DNA of 64,000 nt from Bacteroidia bacterium (GTDB taxonomy: Bacteria > Bacteroidota > Bacteroidia > B-17B0 > Aurantibacillaceae), in assembly GCA_014378485.1 (NCBI GenBank), contig JACMNO010000097.1, positions 40,131 to 104,130 of the forward strand, written 5' to 3'. Shown piece by piece: positions 1 through 9,909 of the stretch. Made by a program: the position numbers and the translations under genes. The notes below the pieces were generated by a model that was not told the DNA's origin, did not search any database, and saw only the letters and a list, made by a program, of their open reading frames with translations. The first letter of the stretch is position 1; the number at the start of each line of letters is the position of its first letter.

Positions 1-3000
1 ATTCGTTATATACTCCAAGTGCGGCTGAAATATCTGCGGGATCAGTCACTTTAACGTTAGGTTCCACAAGCAATGGAAATTGTAATCAGGTTTCAGATAA
101 AGTAATAATCACTATTACTAATGCTCCGTTTGTGAATGCAGGTTTAAATTTATCTGTTTGTAAGAACAATACCGCATCGCTTCTTTCCGGTGTTGTATCC
201 GGACCAACAACTACTGGAATTTGGTCAGGTGGTTCTGGTTCATATAACCCAAGTACTTCAGTTTTAAATGCAACATATACTCCTAGTGCTGCCGAATTAA
301 CTGCCGGGTTCGCTGATTTATATTTATCATCAACAAATAACGGTAATTGTAATTTAGTAAAGGATACTGTGCGAATAACATTTACTAACGCTCCTGCAGT
401 TAACGCTGGCGCAGATTTATTTACATGTGCCAATAATATTAATACAGCTTTAACGGGAGTTGTTTCAGGGCCAACAACAACAGGCAGTTGGTCTGGCGGA
501 TTAGGAACCTACAATCCGGGCAGTTCTGCTTTATCTTCAACTTATACTCCAAGTGCTTCTGAAGTATCTGCAGGGATAGTAACCTTAACGTTAACATCAA
601 CTAATAATGGTAACTGTAATCAGGTGAAAGATATTGTTCAGATTAATTTAACGCCTGCTCCGTTGGTGAATGCAGGTTTAGATTTATCAGTCTGTAAAAA
701 TAATCCTGTTGCTTCTCTCTCCGGTGCAGTTTCAGGCCCAACTTCTACCGGCCTTTGGGCAGGAGGAACAGGAACCTACAACCCAAGCAGCAGTAATTTA
801 AATTCGTTATATACTCCAAGTGCGGCTGAAATATCTGCGGGATCAGTTACTTTAACATTAGGTTCAACAAGTAATGGAAATTGTAATCAGGTTACAGATA
901 AAGTAATAATCACTATTACTAATGCTCCGGTTGTGAATGCAGGTTTAAATTTATCTGCTTGTAAGAACAATACCGCATCGCTTCTTTCCGGTTTTGTATC
1001 CGGGCCAACAATTACTGGAATTTGGTCAGGAGGTTCTGGTTCATATAATCCTAGTACCTCCGTTTTAAATGCAACATATACTCCCAGTGGTGCCGAATTA
1101 ACTGCCGGGTTCGCTGATTTATATTTATCATCAACAAATAATGGTAATTGTAATTTAGTAAAGGATACAGTTCGAATAACATTTACTAACGCTCCTGTAG
1201 TTAACGCCGGCGCAGATTTATTTACGTGTGCCAATAATATTAATACAACTTTATCAGGCTTAGTTTCCGGACCAACAACTACAGGCAGTTGGTTAGGAGG
1301 TACAGGCACTTTCAATCCTGGCAATTCGGCATTAACTTCAACTTATACTCCAAGCGCTGCCGAAGTATCCACGGGAATAGTGACTTTAACTTTAACATCA
1401 ACTAATAATGGAAATTGTAATCAGGTCACGGATGTTGTTCAAATCAATTTAACCTCTGCTCCTTCCGTTAATGCAGGGATAAATTTAACAGTGTGTGAAA
1501 ATAACGCTACAACTTCTCTTTCGGGTTTAGTTTCAGGTCCAACATCCACAGGAATTTGGGCAGGAGGAACAGGAACTTATAGTCCTGGGAGCTCTGTATT
1601 AAATACTCTATATACTCCAAGCACCTCTGAAATTGCTGCAGGTTCAGTGACCTTAACGTTAGGCTCAACGAATAATGGAAACTGTAGTCAAGTCATTGAT
1701 ACGGTAATCATTCTTATTAGTAGCCCTCCTATAGCAAATGCAGGAATGAATTTATCTCCCTGTGCAAACAATGCAGTGTCTTTACTTTCAGGTTTAGTAA
1801 CAGGACCCACTTCAACTGGTATTTGGTCGGGCGGTGCCGGTTCTTTTAATCCTAATACCTCTGTTTTAAATGCGACCTATACACCCAGTTCCTCTGAATT
1901 AACTGCCGGTTTTGTAGATTTATATTTAACATCGACAAATAATGCTGGCTGTAATCAGGATATTGATACGGTAAGGATTACATTTACCGCCGCGCCACTT
2001 GTACTAGCAGGCAGTGATATCAACACCTGTGCAAATAACATCAATACCGTTCTATCGGGAACAGTGAGTGGAGCTACGACAACAGGTATTTGGTCAGGAG
2101 GCTCAGGAACTTTTAATCCCGGTAATGCTGCGTTAACAACAACTTATACACCAAGCGCCGCAGAGGTTTCTGCAGGCTTCGTGTTTTTAACATTAACGTC
2201 TACGAATAACGGAACCTGTAATGACGAAAGTGATATTGTTCAAATTAATTTGACAACAGCTCCTTCAGTTGATGCCGGCATTGATCTATCCTCATGCGCA
2301 AACAATCCAACAACCATTCTTTCTGGTTTTGTATCAGGGGCAACCACAACGGGTCTTTGGTCTGGGGGATCAGGAACATATAATCCGGGTAGCACCACAT
2401 TAAATTCTATTTACACTCCTGATCCAAGTGAAGTGGCTGCAGGATCGGTTACATTATTACTGACATCAACAAATAATGGCAATTGTATTCAGGTAGTGGA
2501 TAGTGTTGTTATCAATTTCTCAAATGCTCCGGTTGTAAATGCAGGACTTAATTTATTTTCATGTAAAAACAATGCGGCGTCTGCACTTTCCGGTTTAGTA
2601 AATGGCTCAACAACAACCGGTATTTGGTCTGGTGGATCCGGAACTTACAACCCGAACAGTTCAGTTTTAAATGCCACCTACACTCCTAGTTCTGCAGAAA
2701 TGACTGCTGGTTCTGTGGGTTTATATTTAACATCTACTAATAATGGTAATTGTAATCAGGTTATTGATTCAGTTGTGATCTCGTTAACCAGTGCTCCAGT
2801 TGTGAATGTTGGTTCAGACATATCTGTATGCGCAAACAACCCAACAATTGCAGTTTCAGGTTCAGTAACGCTTGGTTCAACTACCGGGGTTTGGTCAACT
2901 TCAGGCTCGGGTTTATTTACCCCGTCAACCAATTCATTAAATACAACTTATCAATTAAGTCCTGCTGATTTATCACAAGGCACCGTTACTATAAAATTAA

Positions 3001-3600
3001 CATCAACTAATAATGGTAATTGTAATTCTGAATTCGATAGCTTAATAGTAACTGTAAATCCTAAACCTATTGTTGATGCGGGTATAAATGATACTATTTG
3101 TTTTAGTAACGTGTTTTATCCTCTTAATGGCTCAGTGAGTGGAGGTGCCAGTGCAGGCATTTGGTCCACAATGGGTAACGGTAATTTTGGTAACCCTGGT
3201 AATTTAACAACCATATATACTCTAGGACAGGCTGATACATTAGCAGGCCAGGTAAAATTAGTTTTAACCTCTAACGGAGGTAATTGTTTACCTGAAACTG
3301 ACACCATATTAATTGTCATTGCAAAAGCACCATTGGTAAACTCCGGTATTAATCAGTTAGTATGTGATAATCAATTAGTACAGCTAAATGGTACTGTAAG
3401 CAGCAGCTTGACTTCAACTGGTGCCTGGACAACTCTTGGAACTGGTAATTTTACACCGGATGATTCATTATTAACAGCATTTTACCAGCCTTCTGCTTTA
3501 GATCTTTCAAATGGATTTGTAACCATTATATTAAGTTCAACAAACAACAAGGGCTGCGCAGCGGTAAAAGACACTATTGATATTAGTTTTAAATTATCGC
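1..3600 (+). repeat. Tandem ~267-bp coding repeats with an 801-bp higher-order period
   Basis: The adhesin gene is built of in-frame units of about 267 bp (89 codons). Bases 1-420 are nearly identical to bases 802-1220 at an exact offset of 801 bp, that is three units, so a three-unit block was duplicated as a whole. Units after about 1700 are more diverged, and the last units before the PKD domains (about 2800-3600) are the most diverged. Confidence 0.9.
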
Positions 3601-4607
3601 CAAATTCAAACTTTAACACGAATAATGTGTGTGCAAATAATTTAGCCACGTTCATCGATAATTCATCGACATCATCCGGAAGTATCAGCGGTTGGTATTG
3701 GGATTTTGGAGATGCGCAAACGAATAACACAAACAGTCCGACGCACTTGTATTCAAACGCAGGAACTTATACAGTTACTCATGTTGCATACGGCAGTAAC
3801 GGATGTAATGATACGATTCGTAAACCAATTGAAATATATTTCTTACCGCAGGCAATGTTCTATCAAAACACACCATGTGTTGGTAATATTACTCAATTTA
3901 ACGATTCAACAAAATCATTATCAGGCTCCATTACAAACTGGTTATGGAATTTTGGAGACAACCAAACATCTTCGTATCAAAATCCGCAACATGCTTTTAC
4001 AGGCGTAACTAATTACACTGTATCATTAACTGTAACTTCTGAATACGGTTGTAAAGACTCTATACAGAAAAATGTAACCGTAATTGCGGGTCCTAACGCT
4101 GATTTTAGTATTAACCCTAACCCTGTTCAAGCCCTAGAAAACTCCACTTTCACGGATCTTTCAAGCGGCCCTGGTTCTCTGGTAAATTGGTATTGGTCAT
4201 TTGGCGATTCAGCAGTAGCTAACACTCAAAATCCAACGCATATATACGATAGTCAAGGTACAATGTCTGTTTTATTAGTTGTAAAAGACATTAACGGCTG
4301 TCTTGATTCTGCCAGAAAAGATATTACTGTTATTTTATTACCTGATGTTCCTACTGCATTCACACCTAATGGTGATGGTCAAAATGATTTATTCTTTGTC
4401 AGGGGTGGTCCATTTAAAACAATCAATGTGAGAGTTTATAACAACTGGGGGCAACTCATTTTTCAAACAAACGATCAGCTTGAAGGATGGAATGGTACGT
4501 TTAATGGTACGGAACAACCTCTTGGTGTATTTGTTTGGGTTGTAGAAGTGGAAATGTTTAATGGCGAAACAATTAAGAAAACCGGTGACGTTACTCTATT
4601 AAGATAA
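1..4607 (+). CDS. Giant T9SS-secreted repeat adhesin, 5' end outside window
   Basis: Secreted or surface adhesin-like protein of the gliding/T9SS class. The reading frame is open from base 3, so the start lies upstream; the GTG at 132 is an internal valine codon, not a start. About 13.5 repeats of roughly 89 residues follow one another, each with a VNAG..L..C.NN opening, a TTTGIWSGG centre, a YTPS..E..AG strand and an NNGNCN close. Then come three PKD-like domains (WYWDFGD, WLWNFGD, WYWSFGD) and a C-terminal domain with AFTPNGDGQND and VRVYNNWG, the CHU_C / T9SS type B sorting signal. The two downstream genes are typical partners (PorP/SprF and OmpA). The paired Cys in each repeat suggests disulfide-stabilised Ig-like folds; that is inference. 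Ligand unknown. Confidence 0.93.
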   Translation, partial: SLYTPSAAEISAGSVTLTLGSTSNGNCNQVSDKVIITITNAPFVNAGLNLSVCKNNTASLLSGVVSGPTTTGIWSGGSGSYNPSTSVLNATYTPSAAELTAGFADLYLSSTNNGNCNLVKDTVRITFTNAPAVNAGADLFTCANNINTALTGVVSGPTTTGSWSGGLGTYNPGSSALSSTYTPSASEVSAGIVTLTLTSTNNGNCNQVKDIVQINLTPAPLVNAGLDLSVCKNNPVASLSGAVSGPTSTGLWAGGTGTYNPSSSNLNSLYTPSAAEISAGSVTLTLGSTSNGNCNQVTDKVIITITNAPVVNAGLNLSACKNNTASLLSGFVSGPTITGIWSGGSGSYNPSTSVLNATYTPSGAELTAGFADLYLSSTNNGNCNLVKDTVRITFTNAPVVNAGADLFTCANNINTTLSGLVSGPTTTGSWLGGTGTFNPGNSALTSTYTPSAAEVSTGIVTLTLTSTNNGNCNQVTDVVQINLTSAPSVNAGINLTVCENNATTSLSGLVSGPTSTGIWAGGTGTYSPGSSVLNTLYTPSTSEIAAGSVTLTLGSTNNGNCSQVIDTVIILISSPPIANAGMNLSPCANNAVSLLSGLVTGPTSTGIWSGGAGSFNPNTSVLNATYTPSSSELTAGFVDLYLTSTNNAGCNQDIDTVRITFTAAPLVLAGSDINTCANNINTVLSGTVSGATTTGIWSGGSGTFNPGNAALTTTYTPSAAEVSAGFVFLTLTSTNNGTCNDESDIVQINLTTAPSVDAGIDLSSCANNPTTILSGFVSGATTTGLWSGGSGTYNPGSTTLNSIYTPDPSEVAAGSVTLLLTSTNNGNCIQVVDSVVINFSNAPVVNAGLNLFSCKNNAASALSGLVNGSTTTGIWSGGSGTYNPNSSVLNATYTPSSAEMTAGSVGLYLTSTNNGNCNQVIDSVVISLTSAPVVNVGSDISVCANNPTIAVSGSVTLGSTTGVWSTSGSGLFTPSTNSLNTTYQLSPADLSQGTVTIKLTSTNNGNCNSEFDSLIVTVNPKPIVDAGINDTICFSNVFYPLNGSVSGGASAGIWSTMGNGNFGNPGNLTTIYTLGQADTLAGQVKLVLTSNGGNCLPETDTILIVIAKAPLVNSGINQLVCDNQLVQLNGTVSSSLTSTGAWTTLGTGNFTPDDSLLTAFYQPSALDLSNGFVTIILSSTNNKGCAAVKDTIDISFKLSPNSNFNTNNVCANNLATFIDNSSTSSGSISGWYWDFGDAQTNNTNSPTHLYSNAGTYTVTHVAYGSNGCNDTIRKPIEIYFLPQAMFYQNTPCVGNITQFNDSTKSLSGSITNWLWNFGDNQTSSYQNPQHAFTGVTNYTVSLTVTSEYGCKDSIQKNVTVIAGPNADFSINPNPVQALENSTFTDLSSGPGSLVNWYWSFGDSAVANTQNPTHIYDSQGTMSVLLVVKDINGCLDSARKDITVILLPDVPTAFTPNGDGQNDLFFVRGGPFKTINVRVYNNWGQLIFQTNDQLEGWNGTFNGTEQPLGVFVWVVEVEMFNGETIKKTGDVTLLR

Positions 4608-4608
4608 A

Positions 4609-5604
4609 ATGAAAAAGATACTATTAATTCCATATTGCATTTTGCTTTTATTGAGTTCAACTCTTAAGGCACAGGACTTTCATTTATCTATGTATGATGC
4701 CGGCCCGTTATTTTTAAATCCGGCATTAACTGGAGTTGTGGATGCTAATTTTAGAGTTCATGCACAGTACAGAAATCAATGGCGATCAGTTGCTTTTAAA
4801 CCCTACAATACAGCATTAATAAGTATAGATGCTCCAAAAGGCAAATGGGGATTTGGAGGACAGATTACAAATATGAGAGCCGGTGTAGGTAACTATAATG
4901 TACTGCAAGGTTTATTTTCCGTATCATATGCGGTGCCTTTAGATAAAAACAAATTCAATAATATTTCTTTCGGTATTCAGGCAGGTGCTACTCAAAAACG
5001 AATGGAGGCGGGCTTGTACACATACGATAATCAATACGTAACTAACAATGGTGGCTATTTTGATCAATCTCAGGCATCAGGCGAATCATTTAACAGACAA
5101 TCATTTGTGACAGAACAGGTGAATGCAGGTTTTATGTATTTTAATTCGAAGCAACAATCAAGAGTAAATCCCTTTTTTGGTTACTCTGTATTTAATTTAA
5201 CGAATCAAACAGAAACCTATTATCAAAGTAATAATAAATTACCTATTCGGCATTATGTTCATGCAGGGCTGAGAATAAATGTAACTGAGTTATTTTATGT
5301 ATTACCCAAGGTGTTAATTATGCTCCAAAAAAATGCGACAGAACAATTGTATTCAGTTGATGCAGGATACTTCTTTAAAGAACAAGAGTTTTATTTGTTA
5401 GCTGGTGTCAATTATAGAAATAAAGATGCTGCAGTGATTTATGTAGGCGCCCGTAAAAATAATTATATCGCTAAAATTGCTTATGATGCAAATACATCGT
5501 CTTTAAAAGATGTTTCGAAATACAGAGGAGCATTTGAAATTTCATTTACATATATGGGCAAAAAATCTAAATCCAAAGACATTCGTCATTGCCCGAGGTT
5601 ATAA
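4609..5604 (+). CDS. PorP/SprF family T9SS outer-membrane protein
   Basis: 331-residue protein with a signal peptide ending LKAQ and the family opening DFHLSMYDAGPLFLNPALTG followed by a QYRNQWRS segment, both hallmarks of PorP/SprF beta-barrels. Members of this family work with the type IX secretion system and attach or export CHU_C-type cargo at the outer membrane. It starts one base after the adhesin stop, and the OmpA-like gene follows five bases later, so the three are almost certainly one operon and this protein probably serves the adhesin specifically, as SprF does for SprB in Flavobacterium. Specific pairing is inference. Confidence 0.9.
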   Translation: MKKILLIPYCILLLLSSTLKAQDFHLSMYDAGPLFLNPALTGVVDANFRVHAQYRNQWRSVAFKPYNTALISIDAPKGKWGFGGQITNMRAGVGNYNVLQGLFSVSYAVPLDKNKFNNISFGIQAGATQKRMEAGLYTYDNQYVTNNGGYFDQSQASGESFNRQSFVTEQVNAGFMYFNSKQQSRVNPFFGYSVFNLTNQTETYYQSNNKLPIRHYVHAGLRINVTELFYVLPKVLIMLQKNATEQLYSVDAGYFFKEQEFYLLAGVNYRNKDAAVIYVGARKNNYIAKIAYDANTSSLKDVSKYRGAFEISFTYMGKKSKSKDIRHCPRL

Positions 5605-5609
5605 AATTT

Positions 5610-7679
5610 ATGAGAAAACTATTTTTAGCGCTAATCCTTCTTGTTACCGTTTCATCATTCGGCCAGTCTAAACGCCTTTGGTTGAAATTTGGCGACGATG
5701 CTTTTTCCAAAAAAAATTACCCAACTGCCATTGCTTACTATACAAAAGTACTTGACGATACCACCATCATGAAAGAAATGATACTTCCATATGAAGTTCA
5801 GATTGTCAATTTAAAAACCAAAGAATTTAAACCGGATACCACTAAAAAGAATGCCTCAGTCACGAAGAAAGAAATTTCAAAATCAGATTACTTAAACCAT
5901 CAACTGGCAAATTCTTATAGATTAAATTACGACTACCAAAATGCTCTGAAATATTACAAGATTGTCACAGAAAATGGATCTTACCCGGAGGACCAATATT
6001 ATTATGGGATGGCCATGGTTAATCTGAAAAATTATGATCAGGCCACGCTTATTTTTGAAAAAATGCTTGCCACTTCAAAAAACGATTCACTAAAAAAGTT
6101 AATTCAAAAAAGTATCAGTTCTTGCTATTTTGCATTGGATACTAATAGTAATAAACGCCTGATCAATGTCAGAAAACTTGATACGATTGTGTTCAACGCA
6201 GGTACCTCTAATTTTGCACCGATGTATTGGAACAGTTCGAGCAAACTTTTATTTACGAGTGCACGAAAAGGCGGCGTGATATTGGATCCTGAAAAACAAG
6301 ATTCAAGGTATTTATGCGATTTATATTATACTGAACTAAAAGATACCGGCTGGATGAAACCGGTAAATTTTGGTAGACCAGTGAATACGGGCTTACATGA
6401 AGGCTCCAGTGTTATTTCATCTGACGAAATTATGTTTTTCACAAGATGGAGTGATGCGAATAGAAATGAAGCTTTCATTTATATGGCTAAAATGAAAGAT
6501 GGATTATTTTATGAATCCTACAAGCTTAGTGAAACGGTCAACAAAGTTGGATATAAAGCCATGCAGCCGTATGTTTCTTTCGATGGAACAAAATTATTCT
6601 TCTCTTCCAACAGACCCGGCGGACAGGGAGGTTTTGATTTATACATGTGCAATATTGATGAAAATGGATTAACAGGTGAAGCAAAAAACTTAGGACCGGT
6701 TGTAAATACAACAAAGGATGAAGTCACTCCTTTTTATCATACGATCTCCAACACTTTATTTTTTAGTTCTAATGGACATGTTGGTATAGGTGGCCTGGAT
6801 ATATTTAAAAGTTCATTAAATACGGATGACTCTCTCTACATGGCTCCAAAAAACCTGGGAACTCCTATTAACTCCAGTAAAGATGATGCTTACTTTATTT
6901 TAGACAGAATTCAAACAAAAGGATATTTTGCAAGCGACAGAGAAGATTGTCCAGGAGGTAATTGTTATGATATTTATGAATTTGAAAACGAACCTATTAC
7001 GTTTGATATCAGCGGTACAGTAACTGATTATGTTACATATGAACCAATAATAAGTGCACTAATTACAATTAAAGACGTTTCTCAGGAGGACGAGCCAATT
7101 TTTTTAATTACAGATGATAAAGGTTTTTATTCTACACCCTTGAAAGAAAATAAACAATTCTTTATTAAAGCTCAAAAGAAAGGTTATCAGGCTAGTGCGG
7201 CAAGTGCTACAACTAAAGGGTTAACAGAAACCACTCACTTAGTGCGGGATTTTATATTAGATGTCATCCCCGGCGAAGATATTGTTATTGAAGGTATTGA
7301 ATACGATTTAAATAAAACAACACTGCGTCCTAAATCTAAGGAAATATTAGACAAAATATATGATTACCTCATTTTGAATGACAACTTTAGTATTGAAATT
7401 AATGCTCATACAGATACCAGGGGCAGTGATAAGGCAAATCAAATACTTTCAAAAGGTCGTGCACAGTCATGTGTTGATTATTTGATAACAAAAGGAATTA
7501 CCAAGGAGCGTTTAATTTCAATAGGATATGGCGAAACCAAACCATTGATCAGCGACGCGAAAATTGCAGCTATGGTCCCTAAGAGCGAAGAGTTTGAAGC
7601 GGCTCATCAAAAGAACCGTAGAACTGCCTTCAGGGTAATGCAGGAAACTACGTTGATAAAAGAAGTGAAGAGTAAATAA
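5610..7679 (+). CDS. TPR-PD40-OmpA lipid/peptidoglycan-anchored T9SS partner (PorE-like architecture)
   Basis: 689 residues. The ATG at 5610 is chosen because it opens a good signal peptide (MRKLFLALILL..SSFGQ); the upstream in-frame TTG at 5589 would overlap the porP-like gene and spoil it. Domain order: TPR-like helices (about 25-170), PD40/WD40-type beta-propeller strands (about 205-440, with KLFFSSNRPGGQGGFDLY), a carboxypeptidase-regulatory-like beta domain (about 455-545) and a C-terminal OmpA peptidoglycan-binding domain (NAHTDTRGS, GRAQSCVDYL, GYGETKP). The order TPR-propeller-CRD-OmpA is that of PorE of Porphyromonas and of OmpA proteins beside porP/sprF. Likely anchors the secretion/adhesin complex to peptidoglycan. 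Confidence 0.88.
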   Translation: MRKLFLALILLVTVSSFGQSKRLWLKFGDDAFSKKNYPTAIAYYTKVLDDTTIMKEMILPYEVQIVNLKTKEFKPDTTKKNASVTKKEISKSDYLNHQLANSYRLNYDYQNALKYYKIVTENGSYPEDQYYYGMAMVNLKNYDQATLIFEKMLATSKNDSLKKLIQKSISSCYFALDTNSNKRLINVRKLDTIVFNAGTSNFAPMYWNSSSKLLFTSARKGGVILDPEKQDSRYLCDLYYTELKDTGWMKPVNFGRPVNTGLHEGSSVISSDEIMFFTRWSDANRNEAFIYMAKMKDGLFYESYKLSETVNKVGYKAMQPYVSFDGTKLFFSSNRPGGQGGFDLYMCNIDENGLTGEAKNLGPVVNTTKDEVTPFYHTISNTLFFSSNGHVGIGGLDIFKSSLNTDDSLYMAPKNLGTPINSSKDDAYFILDRIQTKGYFASDREDCPGGNCYDIYEFENEPITFDISGTVTDYVTYEPIISALITIKDVSQEDEPIFLITDDKGFYSTPLKENKQFFIKAQKKGYQASAASATTKGLTETTHLVRDFILDVIPGEDIVIEGIEYDLNKTTLRPKSKEILDKIYDYLILNDNFSIEINAHTDTRGSDKANQILSKGRAQSCVDYLITKGITKERLISIGYGETKPLISDAKIAAMVPKSEEFEAAHQKNRRTAFRVMQETTLIKEVKSK

Positions 7680-7685
7680 TAAACT

Positions 7686-8621
7686 CTACCGTATCTCCCA
7701 TTCTTTCCAATCCATTTCCTCACCGTTTAAAATACCGAGGTAACTCTGGTAACGTTCCTGAGAAATTTTTCCGGTTTCTACGGCTTTTAAAATGGCACAA
7801 CCCGGTTCGTTAACATGCAGGCAGTTGTTGAATTTACATTCGTTCATTTTTACCATCATTTCCGGAAAATAATGCGCTACCTCTTCTTTTTTCATTTCAA
7901 CCAAACCCAATTCCTTGATACCCGGAGAATCAATGATATCGCCACCAAACGATAATGGAAATAATTCAGCAAACGTTGTTGTATGCATTCCTTTTAAATG
8001 AGCAGAAGAAATATCCCCAATCTTCAGATCGAGTCGTGTATCAATAGCATTCACCAGGGTAGACTTCCCTACCCCACTGTGTCCAGAAATCAAAGTAATT
8101 TTATCTTTTAAAAGTGTTTTAACAAATTCAATATCTTTTTTATCAAACGATGAAACTGAATAGCACTCATATCCAATATCAGTGTATAGTTTCATCATCT
8201 CGTTCTGTAATTCAAGCATTTCTTCGTCAAGCACATCTTTTTTATTAAAGATGATCTTTGCCGGAATTTCATAAGCTTCTGCTGTTACTAAAAAGCGATC
8301 AATAAAGCCTAAAGAAGTTCGGGGAGCAACCAAAGTGGCTACCAAAATCGCCTGATCCAAATTACTGGCAATGATATGCGCTTGCTTGGAAAGATTAATG
8401 GATTTACGAATGATATAATTTCTTCGTTGATGAATATTGGTGATTTGGTTACTGCCATCCTTATCTCTTTCAAGATCTACGATATCACCAACAGCTACAG
8501 GGTTTGTTGTTTTACGGTCATCAAGGCGAATTTTGCCTTTTAAACGGCATTCGATCACCTCGCCGCCCTCAATGCGCACAGCGTACCAGCTCCCGGTAGA
8601 TTTCACAACTAATCCTGTCAT
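7686..8621 (-). CDS. rsgA: Ribosome small-subunit-dependent GTPase A
   Basis: 311 residues, usual length. An N-terminal OB-fold (about 1-68) precedes a circularly permuted GTPase: G4 NKKD (126-129) comes before the P-loop GHSGVGKST (180-188) and G3 DSPG (231-234), the order that defines RsgA/YjeQ. The C-terminal zinc knuckle is complete (C262, C267, H269, C275). It matures the 30S subunit and checks the decoding centre. It is convergent with the OmpA gene, six bases apart, with no visible terminator between them. Confidence 0.97.
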   Translation of the reverse strand: MTGLVVKSTGSWYAVRIEGGEVIECRLKGKIRLDDRKTTNPVAVGDIVDLERDKDGSNQITNIHQRRNYIIRKSINLSKQAHIIASNLDQAILVATLVAPRTSLGFIDRFLVTAEAYEIPAKIIFNKKDVLDEEMLELQNEMMKLYTDIGYECYSVSSFDKKDIEFVKTLLKDKITLISGHSGVGKSTLVNAIDTRLDLKIGDISSAHLKGMHTTTFAELFPLSFGGDIIDSPGIKELGLVEMKKEEVAHYFPEMMVKMNECKFNNCLHVNEPGCAILKAVETGKISQERYQSYLGILNGEEMDWKEWEIR

Positions 8622-8665
8622 TGCGTAAAGATAATAAATATTTAGCGTTGTATATTAATGTTTTG

Positions 8666-8904
8666 GGCGTGTCCCTGCGGGCCGGGCTGCCCACTGCAAT
8701 CTTTTACTCCTCACGCTTTGGCGTGATCAGTAAAAGGATTTCCGCTCGCATCCCTCACGCGGGTTTAATTTTAATGTGGAAATTAAACTTCGACTTGATC
8801 GCAAGCCTGCGTGAGGGATGCAAGCGAAAAGACCACAGCGCGAGACACGAGTGCGAGGACTTGCAGCGACAGCCCGACGGCGCTTGTTCTTGCGCCGACA
8901 CGCC
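8666..8904. repeat. GC-rich nested inverted-repeat element in the rsgA-gldA gap
   Basis: The 366-bp gap 8622-8987 has no credible gene but holds an element much richer in GC than its surroundings. It has an outer stem GGCGTGTC (8666-8673) with GACACGCC (8897-8904), then CGGGCTG (8683-8689) with CAGCCCG (8870-8876) and CTGCAA (8694-8699) with TTGCAG (8861-8866). Inside are a hairpin at 8701-8736, a stem 8743-8760 / 8809-8826 that contains a 9-bp hairpin at 8763-8788, and a small GGCGC/GCGCC hairpin at 8879-8896. This nested layout looks like a structured RNA or a mobile intergenic repeat. I recall similar GC-rich repeats between genes in other Bacteroidota, but cannot check this here. Confidence 0.7.
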
Positions 8905-8987
8905 TAATAATAAAGCTAAACCGCACTACTTTGCTAAAGGTAAAATGTGATAAAAAATAAGTATTTTTGAAATAACAAATTACCACT

Positions 8988-9893
8988 ATGTCCATTAAAG
9001 TAAATAATATCACCAAACTATACGGCACTCAAAAAGCGCTGAATAATATTTCTTTTGAGATTGGCACAAATGAAATTGTTGGTTTCCTTGGTCCTAATGG
9101 AGCAGGAAAAAGTACCATGATGAAAATTTTGACCTGTTACATTCCACCATCAGAGGGCTCTGCCACTGTTTGTGGCTATAATACCAACGACCAGAGTATT
9201 GAAGTGAGAAAACAAATCGGTTACCTGCCGGAACATAATCCTTTGTACTTGGACATGTACGTGAAAGAATTTTTAGAATTTATTGGGGGTTTGTATCATA
9301 TAAAAAATAAAAAGGAACGTGTTAAAGAAATGATAGAGGCAACCGGCTTACAGGTTGAACAAAATAAAAAGATCGGAGCTTTATCAAAAGGATACCGTCA
9401 GCGCGTTGGTTTGGCGCAGGCCATGATTCATGATCCAAAAGTATTGATCATGGATGAGCCTACAACAGGCTTAGATCCTAATCAACTGGAAGAAATACGC
9501 GGCCTTATTAAAAAACTTGGAAAACAAAAAACGGTGATGCTAAGTACTCACATTATGCAGGAAGTAGAAGCGGTATGTGATAGGGTGATAATTATTAATA
9601 AAGGAGAAATTGTTGCAAACGATACCACTGAAACGTTACAAAAAAATACCACCAAACAAATTATAACGGTTGAATTTGATAGTGAAGTCTCTGTCAATTC
9701 TCTTAAATTAATTGCTGGTGTGGAGGATGCCATTTTAATTGAAGGAAAAACCTGGAAGATCACTTCAGATGTAGAAAATGATGTTCGTAAAGAACTATTC
9801 AATTACGCTGTCAAAAATAATTTAAGTGTGATGACTATGAATAAGGAAGAGCAAAAACTGGAAGATGTGTTTAAAGCATTAACCAAAAAATAA
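8988..9893 (+). CDS. gldA: GldA-type ABC transporter ATP-binding protein (gliding motility)
   Basis: 301 residues. Walker A GPNGAGKST (near 35), signature LSKGYRQRVGLAQA, Walker B LIMDEPTTGLD and the H-loop STHIMQEVEAVCDR are intact. The wording GYLPEHNPLYLD and EPTTGLDPNQL.EI is that of GldA of Flavobacterium, the ATPase of the GldAFG complex required for gliding. The gldF and gldG membrane genes are not adjacent, as is usual when gldA is separate. A TATTTTTG at 8962-8969 is a candidate -7 box, without a clear -33 element. It could also be a related ABC-2 type exporter ATPase. Confidence 0.85.
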   Translation: MSIKVNNITKLYGTQKALNNISFEIGTNEIVGFLGPNGAGKSTMMKILTCYIPPSEGSATVCGYNTNDQSIEVRKQIGYLPEHNPLYLDMYVKEFLEFIGGLYHIKNKKERVKEMIEATGLQVEQNKKIGALSKGYRQRVGLAQAMIHDPKVLIMDEPTTGLDPNQLEEIRGLIKKLGKQKTVMLSTHIMQEVEAVCDRVIIINKGEIVANDTTETLQKNTTKQIITVEFDSEVSVNSLKLIAGVEDAILIEGKTWKITSDVENDVRKELFNYAVKNNLSVMTMNKEEQKLEDVFKALTKK

Positions 9894-9909
9894 GATTCAG
9901 TAGTAACAA

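Noticed and set aside
86..3730. Open frames on the minus strand in the adhesin (86-433, 887-1324, 3116-3319, 3482-3730)
   Set aside because: They are antisense to a clear repeat-protein frame, repeat with its period and lack any start context or family features.
5589..5609. TTG start for the OmpA-family protein
   Set aside because: It overlaps the preceding gene and masks the signal peptide that starts at ATG 5610.
8621..8950. 109-codon frame in the rsgA-gldA gap
   Set aside because: It runs through the structured GC-rich element, has an odd composition for this genome and no family features.
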